Source of the DNA: Streptomyces spongiicola
Lineage (GTDB): Bacteria; Actinomycetota; Actinomycetes; Streptomycetales; Streptomycetaceae
Length of the DNA: 64,000 nucleotides
Direction of reading: 5' to 3'
Assembly: GCF_003122365.1 (NCBI RefSeq)
Contig: NZ_CP029254.1
Span: forward strand, 2,800,501-2,864,500
Shown: piece after piece, positions 41,601-50,599 of the stretch
Position numbering within the stretch: the first letter of the stretch is position 1
How the letters are laid out: every line of letters begins with the position of its first letter
Translations under genes and position numbers: made by a program
Notes under the pieces: generated by a model
The model's input: only the letters and a program-made list of their open reading frames with translations
Databases searched by the model: none
What the model was told of the DNA's origin: nothing

Positions 41601-44244
41601 GCCCTCCAGGGTTGACCCCCTGCCGCGCGAGGCGTTCCGCGACCTCAGCGGAGTGGCTATCCAGGCTGGGAATGCGGCTGAGGAGGCCATAGAGCTCTTC
41701 TTCCTCGGAGGGATCAGGCCGAGCAGCAAGGCTCCGAAGAGGCGGAGGTGCCTGAAGTCTCTCCCACCTGTCGTACGTCTCAGAATCCCGTGCCCGAAGC
41801 CGTTCGCTTGCAGCCAGGGCCGCGGCTTCGTCCACGGGCTCACCCGGTGCCTGCCGGTAGAAGCCGGCTACGGCGGCAAGATCGGCTGCCGGATCCCCTT
41901 GGCCATCGACCTCCTCCGCGAGCATAAGGCGCAGCAGGTCCTGATAGTGACGGAGCCCGAGACCGGCGGAGAGCTTCGCGGCGTCCTGTCGGCTGTCGGA
42001 GAAGACCACGGCCTGGCGGTTCGGGAGGAGCGACAGGAGTCCGGTGGTCAGGACCTGGTTCACCTTCTCGAAACCGGTCCGCATGGACCGCACGGGGGTA
42101 CGCATACGGCGGCTGTCAATCAGGCTCAGGGACGTCCCGGCAAGCTTTGGGACCTCCCAGTCATCGCCGCACCGGGGGCACTGGGTCGGTGCGGCCGGCA
42201 GGTGGTCGGCTCGAAGGCGGGACTTCGCCTTCTTGGAGCGTGGAACGGTGACGTGGAACGACCATCCGGTGTGGTTCCGGTGGTTGCGGAGGATCCCCGT
42301 GCGCGGGTCGTACTTGCTGCGCTTGAACTCGAAGCTCGCGCTGAGCACGCCCTTGTCGGAGGAGGAGTTCCAAGCCGGTTTGTTCACGGCCGGTTCGTCT
42401 TTCCGCGGCCAGTAGACGATGTAGTTGGCGGCGTTAGGCTCGAGGGACGCGGCATCGGGGAGCGAGTCGAGGTCGGGGAGATCCGCGAGCAGTCCTGCAT
42501 CGAACCCGGCGCGCTCAGCTTTCTCGAAGGCCGATTTGGGGGCATAGCCGCCGAGGAAGACGTCTCCGCAATTCTGGCAGTAGAGGAGTTCGAGAACGCG
42601 GGCAGTGCAGCTGCACCGGGGGGTGGGCCGGGAGTAGAGCTTTCCGACGGTCCGCTCAACCCCCTCCGGGCGAGGGGCGTGCGGGCAGTCGGGGTCTGAG
42701 CAGGCCCATACACCGGGGATGTTCCGGAAGAAGAGGTGGCCGCGGAGTCTGGGGGCCTTCGGGTCCGTGGTGCGCCGCAGCGCCGCGAGGACGCCGCGCA
42801 ACGCGGCCTCCTGCACCGCCGGTTGGACCTGGGGGAAGAGCCGAGCGGCAACCTGGTGGTGGAAGCCCGTAATGAGCCGGTCGCCGTCCCGGAGTGCGTT
42901 GACGAACGCATCGGACGCGCCGGTCTCCTCCAGCAGCTTGTCGGCCTCGGCCGTCTCGGGGGCATCCCCGAGGGCTGCGAAGCGGTCGGCGTGCGCTGAG
43001 ATGTCCCGGCGTGTGCGCGCCGGGAGTTCGAGCCTGCCACCGAGGACCTCGAAGCAGTCGCCGTCGACTCCGAAGAACTCCTGGAGGAAATCCAGGTCCC
43101 GGGGGGCCTCCAGCGATGCGGATGCCGCGAGAACGCGGAACTTCTCCGGCTTGTCGGTCAGACCCAGCCGGTGGCGCAGGTTCCGCAAGAGGTACGCGAT
43201 CTCCGTGCCGGCGGTGCCGCGGTACATGTGGAGCTCGTCGACGACCAGAGTGAAGCGGGCGTCCGGGACCTCCTCCAGCCAGCGCCGCGTCTTGTCGAAG
43301 ATGCCCGCCTCGCGCGAGCGCATCAGCATGACGTTGAGCATGCTGTAGTTCGTGATCAGGATGTCTGGCGGCGCATGGATCATGTCCCAGCGGCAGCGCA
43401 TCTCCGCGCCGTCGAGCCTGGGGAGGAAGAACTGGCCCTCCCCGCCGACCTTGTGTGCCTGGAGCGATCGCTTCTCGGTCGCCTCAAACTCCTGGCGCAG
43501 CCTTTTCACACCGGCAGCCGAGCCGATGTCGCCAGCTACCGGCGTCGCCCCGGTGTAGCGGCCGAAGTAGAAGCGGTGCCCTGGCCGGGACCGCTCCAGC
43601 CACCCGCGTACCGCGTCGCTGTCCAGAGCCTTGCGCAGGCGCATCATCTGATCGTCGACGAGGGCGTTCATGGGGTAGAGGACCATGGCACGAACGGCAG
43701 CATGCCGACCGCTCTCCCCCGCCCGCTGCGGCTGGTACGCGCGGCCAGGGGACGTCCACCAGCGGTTCGGCGGTAGTGCGGCCGCCGACCAGGCCGCGGA
43801 CTCGCGCACCAGGTCGGCCAGGATGGGCAGCATGAACGACTCCGTCTTACCGGAGCCCGTGCCCGCCGTGACGACCACGTTGCGGCCGTCGCGCACGGCT
43901 GCGACTAGTGCCTGGTGCTGGTGCTCGAATAGCGACAGAAAACCGTCCAGGAGTCCGAGCTGCACCAGATCGGCAAGTTCCGGGTGAGCGCCAGCCTCGC
44001 GCACCGAGTCGGCGATGCCGCAGTCCATTGACACGTACCGGGGGCGGACCTCGATCAGAGGGTTGCGCCAGGCCCCACCGTCAACATCGAAGAGTCGCTG
44101 CCGCTCTTGCTCGAGGTACTCGTCGGCGAGCCCGAAAGGCGTGTTGTAGTAGCGGAACAGCGCGTCCTTCAGATGCTCGAACGTCCCCAGGATGTCGGCC
44201 TCCCGGCCGGTGCTGCCGTGCTGCACTTCGGCGGTGTCACTCAT
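38668..44244 (-). CDS. druE: Giant DEAD/DEAH helicase with DUF1998 (DruE-like)
   Basis: 1858 residues. Walker A TAGTGSGKTESF (128-134), DELH-type box VVDELHMYRG, LYPMNALVDDQM and ILITNYSMLN in the first domain; VTTTMEAGVDIG and QQRVGRAGRR in the second. Many zinc-type pairs: CSDPDCP, CQNCGD, CPRCGDD, CSHCSRR/CTKCFR, CRACG twice, then the DUF1998 signature CRGSCYECLRDY. Size and domains match DruE helicases of Druantia systems; DrmB- and DpdJ-type helicases share DUF1998, so the family name is provisional. It overlaps the upstream gene by 8 bases and is translated with it. Confidence 0.8.
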   Translation of the reverse strand: MSDTAEVQHGSTGREADILGTFEHLKDALFRYYNTPFGLADEYLEQERQRLFDVDGGAWRNPLIEVRPRYVSMDCGIADSVREAGAHPELADLVQLGLLDGFLSLFEHQHQALVAAVRDGRNVVVTAGTGSGKTESFMLPILADLVRESAAWSAAALPPNRWWTSPGRAYQPQRAGESGRHAAVRAMVLYPMNALVDDQMMRLRKALDSDAVRGWLERSRPGHRFYFGRYTGATPVAGDIGSAAGVKRLRQEFEATEKRSLQAHKVGGEGQFFLPRLDGAEMRCRWDMIHAPPDILITNYSMLNVMLMRSREAGIFDKTRRWLEEVPDARFTLVVDELHMYRGTAGTEIAYLLRNLRHRLGLTDKPEKFRVLAASASLEAPRDLDFLQEFFGVDGDCFEVLGGRLELPARTRRDISAHADRFAALGDAPETAEADKLLEETGASDAFVNALRDGDRLITGFHHQVAARLFPQVQPAVQEAALRGVLAALRRTTDPKAPRLRGHLFFRNIPGVWACSDPDCPHAPRPEGVERTVGKLYSRPTPRCSCTARVLELLYCQNCGDVFLGGYAPKSAFEKAERAGFDAGLLADLPDLDSLPDAASLEPNAANYIVYWPRKDEPAVNKPAWNSSSDKGVLSASFEFKRSKYDPRTGILRNHRNHTGWSFHVTVPRSKKAKSRLRADHLPAAPTQCPRCGDDWEVPKLAGTSLSLIDSRRMRTPVRSMRTGFEKVNQVLTTGLLSLLPNRQAVVFSDSRQDAAKLSAGLGLRHYQDLLRLMLAEEVDGQGDPAADLAAVAGFYRQAPGEPVDEAAALAASERLRARDSETYDRWERLQAPPPLRSLAARPDPSEEEELYGLLSRIPSLDSHSAEVAERLARQGVNPGGPKPSLQRVVYQNGASQPSWTSLYRWPDGGQGTVQPESGIRLSERHQHLRKDIRESLSTELLGGLFGSAGRDFESLGLGWLTLVTDQVPLVAERASDQALVRASLRILGHMRRFAGLRSPLDEPPKKLREFWASAAKQLNQDPDELKMTVERIWEPAVTKYLIQPEHVALRRGRDESWTCSHCSRRHLHPGVGVCTKCFRPLPEQPEEFKGVESDYYTWMAREQLGNFRLNAAELTGQTDRLDAQARQARFQGIFLDGEEHALPNTLDVLSVTTTMEAGVDIGPLSAVLMANMPPTRFNYQQRVGRAGRRESPVALALTVCRGRSHDEHYFQDPQRITNDPTPRPYLSTDMRDIYQRVLAAEVLRRAFGAVGKETGDDSELDPTRNVHGQFGRCADWPAVSDAVGAWITSRDGEIRSLAEALAQRTRSEWPAGEAAAWVTEELVKRVTQIAQQDRGHHELSQRLAEAGLLPMFGFPTSVRYLYTKRPRDSYPWPPGGVVDRSLDIAISQFAPGAETVKDGQVHTATGVVAFEPTGRQPRAVEEPLGSANFIGICRACGHLADDVQAPQAQEEDSTPLPCRACGAADGSYREIELREPAGFFCGGTPRDFDGNFAWRARSLAPRTATDLESAARLRISEPGLVVHAGKGRRYAVNDNGGRLFEFAKVRPTERWAGAYLEKGAAELAPWLTAGAAADEAMVTTALGATQHTDLFLLGPSSGELLKPGLRLNLASVPQSTGFPDDRSGRRAAWYSLAALLRTAAGSLLQVQPNEIAAGIHGAGSATREARTFAFLSDTLDNGAGYCTHLADPDVFRELMSAAKKMLDAFSSGTHNRDCRGSCYECLRDYTNMAYHSLLDWRLASDLLAILEAGADYQGRPLRQAAGLLRNWASDFPSGGAQFVEDLGGTGPAVLFDERLWVAAKSPFEAADESLQPQRIKDVRAAAEADGSGVANVVFVDEFVLDKAPGRVTALLADFDAG

Positions 44245-45187
44245 TGCTCTCCGTAAGATGCTGGCCGAGCGAGTCGGCGATCTTCTCAGCCACGTCCTTG
44301 GGGACGTTGTCGTACGCGAGGTTCTCGGCGTGCTCATTGATGCGCGGGGCAAGCCCAGAGCACAGGGCGGCCACACGCCGGTGCAGGTCAGGCAGCGGAT
44401 AGCCCCAGTCGACGAAGAGGGTGCCAGTCAGCTCGCACCCGGGCTCCTTGTCGGGGAGCCAGCGGAGTACGTCCGCATCCGAGCCCTGCTGCTGCCCCAG
44501 CACGGAATAGACCCCCTCTTCGTGGACTGTCTCGTACCATGTACCGTCGCGCAGTACCTGGCACACGCGCTTGCCGTCGCCCTGCTTGATCCGGTACAGG
44601 CCGTCCTCTTGGGGCCCCCTCACCCACCCGTAGGCGCGGCGTTCCAGGTCGTACCGCTCGAGCGGCTTCCCGAATTCTGGTGCGGATGCGCGTGTTTCGA
44701 GGCTCACCGGCGGGAGCAGTGCGGCGCCCTGGAGTGCGAAGCACGGCGTGTATGCGACGCCAAGGCCGCCTGCCCACTCCTTCAGTTCCGCTTCGCCGTC
44801 AAACTGGACGAGCAGCGAGACGGGTAGCGGGATGTCCCGCGCCGGTCGGACGCTCGGCACCCGGAAGACCTCGACGGGGCCTTCCTGCATGGCCAGTTCC
44901 AGACGCTCCTCAAAGGCCGCCGTCCTGCTGCCGGTCAGCACGGCGAGTCCTCTCGCCTGCGGCAGGCGGGTGAGCGCGGGCGGCGTCGCGCACCACCGCC
45001 TGTTGCGCCAATCGATGTCCAGATAGGCAAGCGAGAGGGCATCACGCAGCCAGCGGCCGGGAGCACCAGGTTCGACGTCCGGGCAGCGGGCTCCCGCCAG
45101 CCACCACATACCCCGCTTGACGTCAGGGAGCTCTCCCTCACCCAGCTCGCTCACCCAGCGCAGCAGCAGGTCACCGGGATCGATCAC
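44237..45187 (-). CDS. Druantia type II-like partner protein (316 aa)
   Basis: 316 residues, ATG 45187, overlapping the genes on both sides, so coupled in a three-gene run. No known domain recognised by eye: soluble alpha/beta with Trp-rich segments (GMWWLAGARCP, WLRDALSLAYLDIDWRNRRW) and an acidic C-terminus. In Druantia type II, two proteins (DruF, DruG) accompany DruE and the methylase DruM; by position and size this could be one of them. The assignment is inference from order only. Confidence 0.55.
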   Translation of the reverse strand: MIDPGDLLLRWVSELGEGELPDVKRGMWWLAGARCPDVEPGAPGRWLRDALSLAYLDIDWRNRRWCATPPALTRLPQARGLAVLTGSRTAAFEERLELAMQEGPVEVFRVPSVRPARDIPLPVSLLVQFDGEAELKEWAGGLGVAYTPCFALQGAALLPPVSLETRASAPEFGKPLERYDLERRAYGWVRGPQEDGLYRIKQGDGKRVCQVLRDGTWYETVHEEGVYSVLGQQQGSDADVLRWLPDKEPGCELTGTLFVDWGYPLPDLHRRVAALCSGLAPRINEHAENLAYDNVPKDVAEKIADSLGQHLTESNE

Positions 45188-47292
45188 AGCACCTCCCGTG
45201 TCCCAGCAATCTCGCCCGCTGCTGCTACGTAGTCGCGCCAGGCAGAGGTGCGGAGTCGATCAGCCGCGCTGAGTACGGCGTAGGCCCAGCCGAAGTCGCT
45301 GGCCCCGGGCGCGGGCTTGGGGATATCCGGTTCCGCGGCAAGAGCCCTTACCGACCACCGCGCTGCGGTCCGGTAGACCAACCAGACGTAGCCGTCGGGT
45401 ACTTCAACCTCCAGGCAGGGGGTGAGGACATCTTCCGGCAGTCGGCGCTGCCGCATCCATGTCGGCACCGACCGCTGCCGCACCTTGAGCACACGACCGC
45501 TGGGATCGATCAGCGCGGCCTCGCGCACGGCGCACCGCACCAGCTCGGTGCGCGGCAACGCACCCGGGTCCGGTAGGCACGCACCGCGGATCGCCGGTTC
45601 CACCGCGTCCACCTCGGCGAGCCGCTGGACTGCCGTACCGCGGACGCAGCGGTACCCGAGCGATCCTGTGCCGTCCGGGAGCCCTTCATTCAGCCCGTCG
45701 TTGAGCGTGAAGAGCTCACTGCTCTGGGCGGTACCGACGCGGTACTCGCGGCCCTCGTCCAGCGGGACGCACCAGAGCGGAAACGGGATGCGGGGGTCGG
45801 CGCGCAGTTTCTCCGCATGGCCATTGAGGATGACTTCCACCCGCCCGTCTGGTGACTCCCATGCAGGCAGCCGCAGGTCCGGGGCGCCGCCACGGAGGTA
45901 GTGGCCTGCTACGCCCGCGCCGGCCCGATACTCGCGGGCGATACGGAGCCCGCCGGACAGCTCCACTTGCTGCCGCATCTCGGGTTCCAGGACGTGCACG
46001 TGCGCCCCGCCGCTGTCCAAGGTCTGCGTAAGACCCACGCTGCTGAATGCACGTACGCCCTTGAACAGCTTCCACCCCACCACGGGGCCGGCCGTCTCCC
46101 GGACTGTGCGCGCACCAAGCGCGCCGACCATGGTCCTTACGTCATGGACGGCTGTGTCCGCAGCAAGGATCCAGTGCTCCTCGCCTGGTTCGAAGGGTTC
46201 GGTGCTAGCCCACTCGCCGAGGTACGGGTGCATCCGAAGCAGCGCGACGTCCTGGGGCACCCATTCCAAGACGAGTTCTTCGCCCTCGAGGCGCACGCCC
46301 TGCTCCAGCTGCTGCGGGGTGGGGTGGAGTGTCTCCAGCCCGTCGTAGACGTCGCCGTACCCCTTGCGGAGCGTGAACGTGCGACCGCCTGACAGGCCAA
46401 CCTCAGTCTCGGAGACCCCCGGGACAGCCTCAGCAAGCCATTCGAGACGCCTTCCGCGGTCCGCGGCCATGAGCCGGAGTCCAACGGCTCGGCGTCGGTG
46501 CGCACGCTCCGGCTCGTGGAGGGTTCCATCCCAGTCGTCGGCAAGTCGCTTGAGAAGACTGGTGATGAGTGTCTCGCCCGTTCCAGCAGTGCTTGCAAGC
46601 TCCTCGGTGAGCCGTGGGGACAGGTGCCGGTCTCGCCCTGCTGTCCAGACGCGGAGCCGCCGCAAAAGCTCCCGGCCGGAGACGTTGCGCGGATTGTGCG
46701 GCCGCAGACGGGTTGAGGCGAAGAAGCGGGTGAGGATCTGCCGGTCCGAGCTGCGGACAAGCGCCTGGGAGATAGGGAAGCCGATCTTCCAGTTGTAGTC
46801 GGTGCTGATCGTGCTGGCGCCGTACTGCCCGCCCGTCTCCGTCAGCCAGTTGTGGAGTTGTTCCCACATGTCGGCGACATCCTCGAAGGCGTGCACCAGC
46901 TTCTTCGCACGGCCAGTGTCCGGCTGCTCCCCGAACAGCCGGATCCACCGCCCGTAGAAGTTGTGCTTCAGCATCCCGTCGGAGGAAGCCATCCGGGTGG
47001 CAGCAAGCACAGACAGGGCGAGCACGGGGAGACTCGGCGGTGGTTCCGTGCGCCCGCTGCCCGCCCATATCGCGCACCGGACCTTGATGCGGCCGAACAG
47101 CACCCTTTCCGGATCATCCCAGTTCAGTTCGTCCGCGACGGTCTGAGCCAGGCTCGTTCCGATGCCGTAGCACTCCGCGAGATCCCGTTCGACCTCACCA
47201 TCGACGTACAGGACCGCACTCCTGTACTTGTGGTCCTGACCGAAGAACTCTGCAGAGAGCACCTCGTGCCAATCGTTGTACGCGGCTCTCAT
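45184..47292 (-). CDS. Druantia type II-like partner protein (702 aa)
   Basis: 702 residues from ATG 47292 (GAAGGGCG just upstream); a longer frame to 47451 lacks coding quality. No standard domain found. The N-terminal part has FGRIKVRCAIWAG and LHNWLTETGGQYGASTISTD; the C-terminal half is beta-rich (LSGGLRIAREYRAGAGVAG, YVWLVYRTAARWSVRAL), as in Ig-like or sandwich folds. It heads the operon with the 316-aa protein and the giant helicase. Candidate for DruF/DruG; it could also be a substrate-sensing component. Confidence 0.55.
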   Translation of the reverse strand: MRAAYNDWHEVLSAEFFGQDHKYRSAVLYVDGEVERDLAECYGIGTSLAQTVADELNWDDPERVLFGRIKVRCAIWAGSGRTEPPPSLPVLALSVLAATRMASSDGMLKHNFYGRWIRLFGEQPDTGRAKKLVHAFEDVADMWEQLHNWLTETGGQYGASTISTDYNWKIGFPISQALVRSSDRQILTRFFASTRLRPHNPRNVSGRELLRRLRVWTAGRDRHLSPRLTEELASTAGTGETLITSLLKRLADDWDGTLHEPERAHRRRAVGLRLMAADRGRRLEWLAEAVPGVSETEVGLSGGRTFTLRKGYGDVYDGLETLHPTPQQLEQGVRLEGEELVLEWVPQDVALLRMHPYLGEWASTEPFEPGEEHWILAADTAVHDVRTMVGALGARTVRETAGPVVGWKLFKGVRAFSSVGLTQTLDSGGAHVHVLEPEMRQQVELSGGLRIAREYRAGAGVAGHYLRGGAPDLRLPAWESPDGRVEVILNGHAEKLRADPRIPFPLWCVPLDEGREYRVGTAQSSELFTLNDGLNEGLPDGTGSLGYRCVRGTAVQRLAEVDAVEPAIRGACLPDPGALPRTELVRCAVREAALIDPSGRVLKVRQRSVPTWMRQRRLPEDVLTPCLEVEVPDGYVWLVYRTAARWSVRALAAEPDIPKPAPGASDFGWAYAVLSAADRLRTSAWRDYVAAAGEIAGTREVL

Positions 47293-47631
47293 CGCCCTTC
47301 CAGCCCCCGCCCCGCATCCGCTTGCCCCGCGGCAGAGAGAGTAAGCCTGGTGGGAGCTCCCCTTCCCCACCCGCACGCCAGCGATTACGCAGAGTCCCTG
47401 TCCGCGAAGCGGGCAAGCGGAAGGAGCCCACTTTGTACGTTTACGGCTCAATCACACTACTACGGCTGCCACTTGCGTAGAAGGCACACGCCCGGATACC
47501 GGGGCACTCAGGAACAGCAGATCGTGAGCCGGTGTGTGCCTTGCGGAGCACTTCGCGCAGGGCTGACCGCGCTCCCATGGAGCTCCGCTCTCGCTTGCGC
47601 GACCGCCCCTATCGGAGGCCCGCGCCCCGGC
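47293..47631. other. Intergenic region before the Druantia-like operon
   Basis: About 340 bases between the 702-aa gene and the methyltransferase 3' end. It should hold the promoter of the minus-strand operon and includes a branched inverted-repeat structure at 47481-47542. No supported gene. Confidence 0.5.
47481..47542 (-). other. Branched inverted-repeat structure
   Basis: An outer perfect 9-bp stem AAGGCACAC/GTGTGCCTT encloses a tight hairpin CCCGG-ATA-CCGGG (47491-47503) and a weaker CTCA/TGAG hairpin (47507-47528). It lies 90 bases after the stop of the methyltransferase gene, so the simplest reading is a terminator for that operon, but the three-way form is unusual. Confidence 0.45.
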
Positions 47632-48372
47632 CTACTTCGTGGCGATGACGTAGACGCTGCCCCACTGGCGCTTCGGGTTGGCGAGCGTGGCGTCGAAGTT
47701 CCACGGCTCCACGGTCCGGAAGCCGGCCTCGGTGAACAGGTGCGTCAGCTTGTCGTGGTCGTACGCCCAGAGGTGCGGCGTGTACGTGGGGTCGTCGTCC
47801 TGGTCGCGGAAGACGTAGTTGATCAGGTCGAGGAAGGTGTTGATGTCGTCGAGGCAGTCCCGCTTGGCGTACCAGCGCTCGACCATCTCCTCCGAGAGGA
47901 TCGGGTTGTCCGGGTAATGGCGGAGGACGAACGCGGCGTCGGGCGCGCCGGTGACGAGCTGGCCGCCCGGTGCGAGGACGCGGTGGGCCTCGCGGGCGTA
48001 GTGCTTGGCGGAGCGGGGGTAGTCGATGTGCTCCAGGAAGTGCTCGGAGAACATGAACCGGACACTGTCGTCCCGCAGTGGGATGCCCTCGCGGACGTCC
48101 CAGAGGAGGTCGGCGGGCGGTACGGCGTCGATGTTGTAGAAGCCGTCGATGCGGTGGGCGCCGCCCCCGATCTGGACCTTCTCGGGGGCTGTGTCGACGC
48201 GCCCGTTCGGCCATGCCCGGCTGCTGGCGCGGTGGTAGCGGCTGATGTCGATCTCCTTGGCGGTGGCGCGCAGCGTGCGGGCGAGCCCGTGGCTGGTCGA
48301 GGGGTCCGCGAGGAGGGTGGCGATCTGCTCGGCGAGGAGGTCGAGCGAGGGCGCGGAGACGTGCGCGGTCAT
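47632..48372 (-). CDS. Class I SAM-dependent methyltransferase
   Basis: 246 residues, ATG 48372. Rossmann-type features: VQIGGGAHRIDGFYNIDAVPPAD (SAM site variant with GGG), FMFSEHFLEHIDY (motif like EHxxEH), REAHRVLAPGGQLVTGAPD (motif post-III). This pattern is that of Methyltransf_11-type small-molecule or sugar methyltransferases. It ends the minus-strand six-gene run led by nucleoside diphosphate kinase. Substrate unknown; a DNA substrate is unlikely. Confidence 0.75.
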   Translation of the reverse strand: MTAHVSAPSLDLLAEQIATLLADPSTSHGLARTLRATAKEIDISRYHRASSRAWPNGRVDTAPEKVQIGGGAHRIDGFYNIDAVPPADLLWDVREGIPLRDDSVRFMFSEHFLEHIDYPRSAKHYAREAHRVLAPGGQLVTGAPDAAFVLRHYPDNPILSEEMVERWYAKRDCLDDINTFLDLINYVFRDQDDDPTYTPHLWAYDHDKLTHLFTEAGFRTVEPWNFDATLANPKRQWGSVYVIATK

Positions 48373-48390
48373 ATGGGGCTCCCTGTGAGG

Positions 48391-49782
48391 TCAGCTGGCT
48401 GAGGGCTCGGGGACCGACCACTTGTTGTTGCGCATCAGCGTGTACTTGATGTCCACGAGGCGCGGTGCGATGGTCAGGTCCAGTTGCTCGACGGGATGGA
48501 TTCGGCCGGCGTCGTCCTGCTCGGCCCGCCAGACGCGGTACTCGAGGTCGGGGTAGGCCGGGTTGATGCCGACCTCACCCTTGGGCATCGTGCCGTTGAA
48601 GGGCGCGAAGATGTCCATGTGGTTCCAGTAGTTCCACGCCTGGAGCGCCTTGTGCTGGTCGAAGTAGAAGTAGAAGTCGGGGTAGCGCCCGAAGGTCCGC
48701 AGCTCGCGATGGATCAGGTGCCCGAGCAGCGGTCCCAGGTGGGCGGCGAGACCGTCGAACTCCCAGCGGGTGTGGTGCCAGGCATCCGGCACCTGGCCGG
48801 GCGTGAACAGCCTGGCGGCGACGAGGTAGCTGATCCGGTCGCGGAGGTACGCCCGGGCGTGCGCGGCGTCCACGGTGTCGTCCACCTGCTCCAGGAGTGC
48901 CGCGAACGTCGACGGGGACGGCTGGAACTTCGCCAGGTCGAACTTGCCGGCCATGCCCAGAGTCGCGAAGAGCATCTCCTTGTAGAGCCAGTTGTTGAAC
49001 TCGCCGCGGGCCGCAAGCCGCTGGGTCGGCTCGCTCGTGGAGTGCAGCATCAGGTACTCGGCCAGCGCCTCGAAGTACAGGTAGCCGAGGATCGGCAGGC
49101 GAGGGATCGTCTCGTCCAGCAGCTCCAGGAACACCGCTGGCGCGACGTCGGCGCCCTCGTAGACGATCGCCGCCGCGAGGGAGAGGAACGTCGTGGAGTT
49201 CTTGATGCGGCTGACGACCGTCTCGCGAAGCTCGTACCTCTCGGCGGTGGACAGCAGGTACTCGAGGTGGGTGTAGATGCTGAGGTGGATCGAGCCGAGG
49301 CGCAGGTAGTCCACTCCCGCGAGTCCGCGGTAGGCACGTCGGGGACGGGTGATCTCGAAGATCAGCGGGGTTGGCGTCCGCTCAGGAGCGCCCATCTTGG
49401 CCACGAAGGCGGGTGCTTCCTTGTTCAAGACGTACTGGGCGAGGTTGTGCGGGCGGAAGCCGGTGCCACTGGCGATCAGCGGAGCGCAGTAGATGCTGCC
49501 GACCAGGCAGCCGCCGGAGGGGTAGAGGAAGCCCTGCTGACTGATCTCCTCAAGCGCGTGAGTGACGTGCAGCAGGTACAGCGGGCCGCTGCCGGTCAGG
49601 GCCTCGAACAGGGCGTTGCCGCGCAGCAGGGCGCCGTTCGGGGTGTCCTCCGCGACGCGGGTCTCCCAGTCGGCGGACTGCTGGCCCAGTGGGTCGGTGT
49701 GATCGGGGGCGCTGTGGATCAGCGGGGAGTCGAAGAAGGCGTGGGCGTCGGCCCACAGGTGGTAGCCGTCGCGGACGTCCAT
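48391..49782 (-). CDS. Unknown 463-residue protein of the nucleotide-centred operon
   Basis: Starts at ATG 49782 (MDVRDGYHLW); a GTG at 49800 is possible. The product is helical, with segments FFDSPLIHSAPDHTDP, YLLHVTHALEEISQQGFLYPSGGCLVGSIYC and ELRTFGRYPDFYFYFDQHKALQAWNYWNHMD. No enzymatic motif or domain recognised by eye. The gene lies between the HD hydrolase (8 bases upstream) and the methyltransferase, so it shares their transcript. Confidence 0.6.
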   Translation of the reverse strand: MDVRDGYHLWADAHAFFDSPLIHSAPDHTDPLGQQSADWETRVAEDTPNGALLRGNALFEALTGSGPLYLLHVTHALEEISQQGFLYPSGGCLVGSIYCAPLIASGTGFRPHNLAQYVLNKEAPAFVAKMGAPERTPTPLIFEITRPRRAYRGLAGVDYLRLGSIHLSIYTHLEYLLSTAERYELRETVVSRIKNSTTFLSLAAAIVYEGADVAPAVFLELLDETIPRLPILGYLYFEALAEYLMLHSTSEPTQRLAARGEFNNWLYKEMLFATLGMAGKFDLAKFQPSPSTFAALLEQVDDTVDAAHARAYLRDRISYLVAARLFTPGQVPDAWHHTRWEFDGLAAHLGPLLGHLIHRELRTFGRYPDFYFYFDQHKALQAWNYWNHMDIFAPFNGTMPKGEVGINPAYPDLEYRVWRAEQDDAGRIHPVEQLDLTIAPRLVDIKYTLMRNNKWSVPEPSAS

Positions 49783-49789
49783 CAGCTGA

Positions 49790-50557
49790 CTAACCCCCAC
49801 TGTCCAGCGCCTTGAACACGGCGTCGGCGCTGTCGAGGCCGGCGAGGTGGGCCGCCTCGGAGGCCACGACGAGTTCGAAGGCCGTGGCACGCAGCGCCTC
49901 GAAGGCTTCGAGGGCCTCGGCGCGTACGAACGAGCCGTCCGGCCACCACGACAGCTTCGGCAGCCGGTAGCGGTCGAGGGCGTCGGCGGCCTTGAGCAGG
50001 TCGGTGATCTGCTCGGCGCGCGTATGGTCGTTCCTGTCATCCGCCGTGAAGCCGGCGTACGGCACGTCGTGCAGGCGTACCGCGGTGGCCGCGGCGCCGA
50101 TGCGCCGGGGTGTGGCGGCCAGGCGGAAGTGCGCCCACACGGCGTCGGCGTTGTACGTCAGCCACACGGCGGCCCGGTTCCCGTGGCCGCGGTCGTCCTT
50201 GTCGTGCAGACGGCGGCAGTCGTGGACCGCCGCTGCCACGATCAGCGTGGCCGTGTCGTCCTCGGAGAGGCCGGTGGCCTCGGCCAGGAGCGCGGCCAGC
50301 GTGGCGGTCCGCATGGCGTGACGGACGCCGTGCAGGGAGTCGGCGAGTCGCGGTTCGGCCATCCACAGGATGGGGATGGCCGACCGGTACAGAAGCCGCT
50401 GGGAGGCGGCTGGAAACTCGTACACCGGAACCTTCGGGAAGTCCGGCCGGTTCGCCTCGATCCACCGCACGGTGGCGTGATCTGTGAACTGGTGGTGCGG
50501 AAGCTGCTTACGTGCAGCCAGCTCGACCAGGCTGTCGGCCGGCGGGGTGGTGCTCAT
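49790..50557 (-). CDS. HD-domain phosphohydrolase
   Basis: 255 residues, ATG 50557. HD motifs: His80 in HGVRHAMRTA, His112-Asp113 in AAAVHDCRRLHD, and DRGHGNRAA following, with a later RLHDVPY and the final Asp in LKAADALDRYR. This is the metal-binding layout of HD phosphohydrolases of nucleotides or cyclic nucleotides. Neighbours include nucleoside diphosphate kinase and a CYTH protein, which supports a (poly)phosphorylated nucleotide substrate. Confidence 0.75.
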   Translation of the reverse strand: MSTTPPADSLVELAARKQLPHHQFTDHATVRWIEANRPDFPKVPVYEFPAASQRLLYRSAIPILWMAEPRLADSLHGVRHAMRTATLAALLAEATGLSEDDTATLIVAAAVHDCRRLHDKDDRGHGNRAAVWLTYNADAVWAHFRLAATPRRIGAAATAVRLHDVPYAGFTADDRNDHTRAEQITDLLKAADALDRYRLPKLSWWPDGSFVRAEALEAFEALRATAFELVVASEAAHLAGLDSADAVFKALDSGG

Positions 50558-50599
50558 CGGGGCCTACCCCTCCTCGGTGGTCACGGCGGACGACGACGG

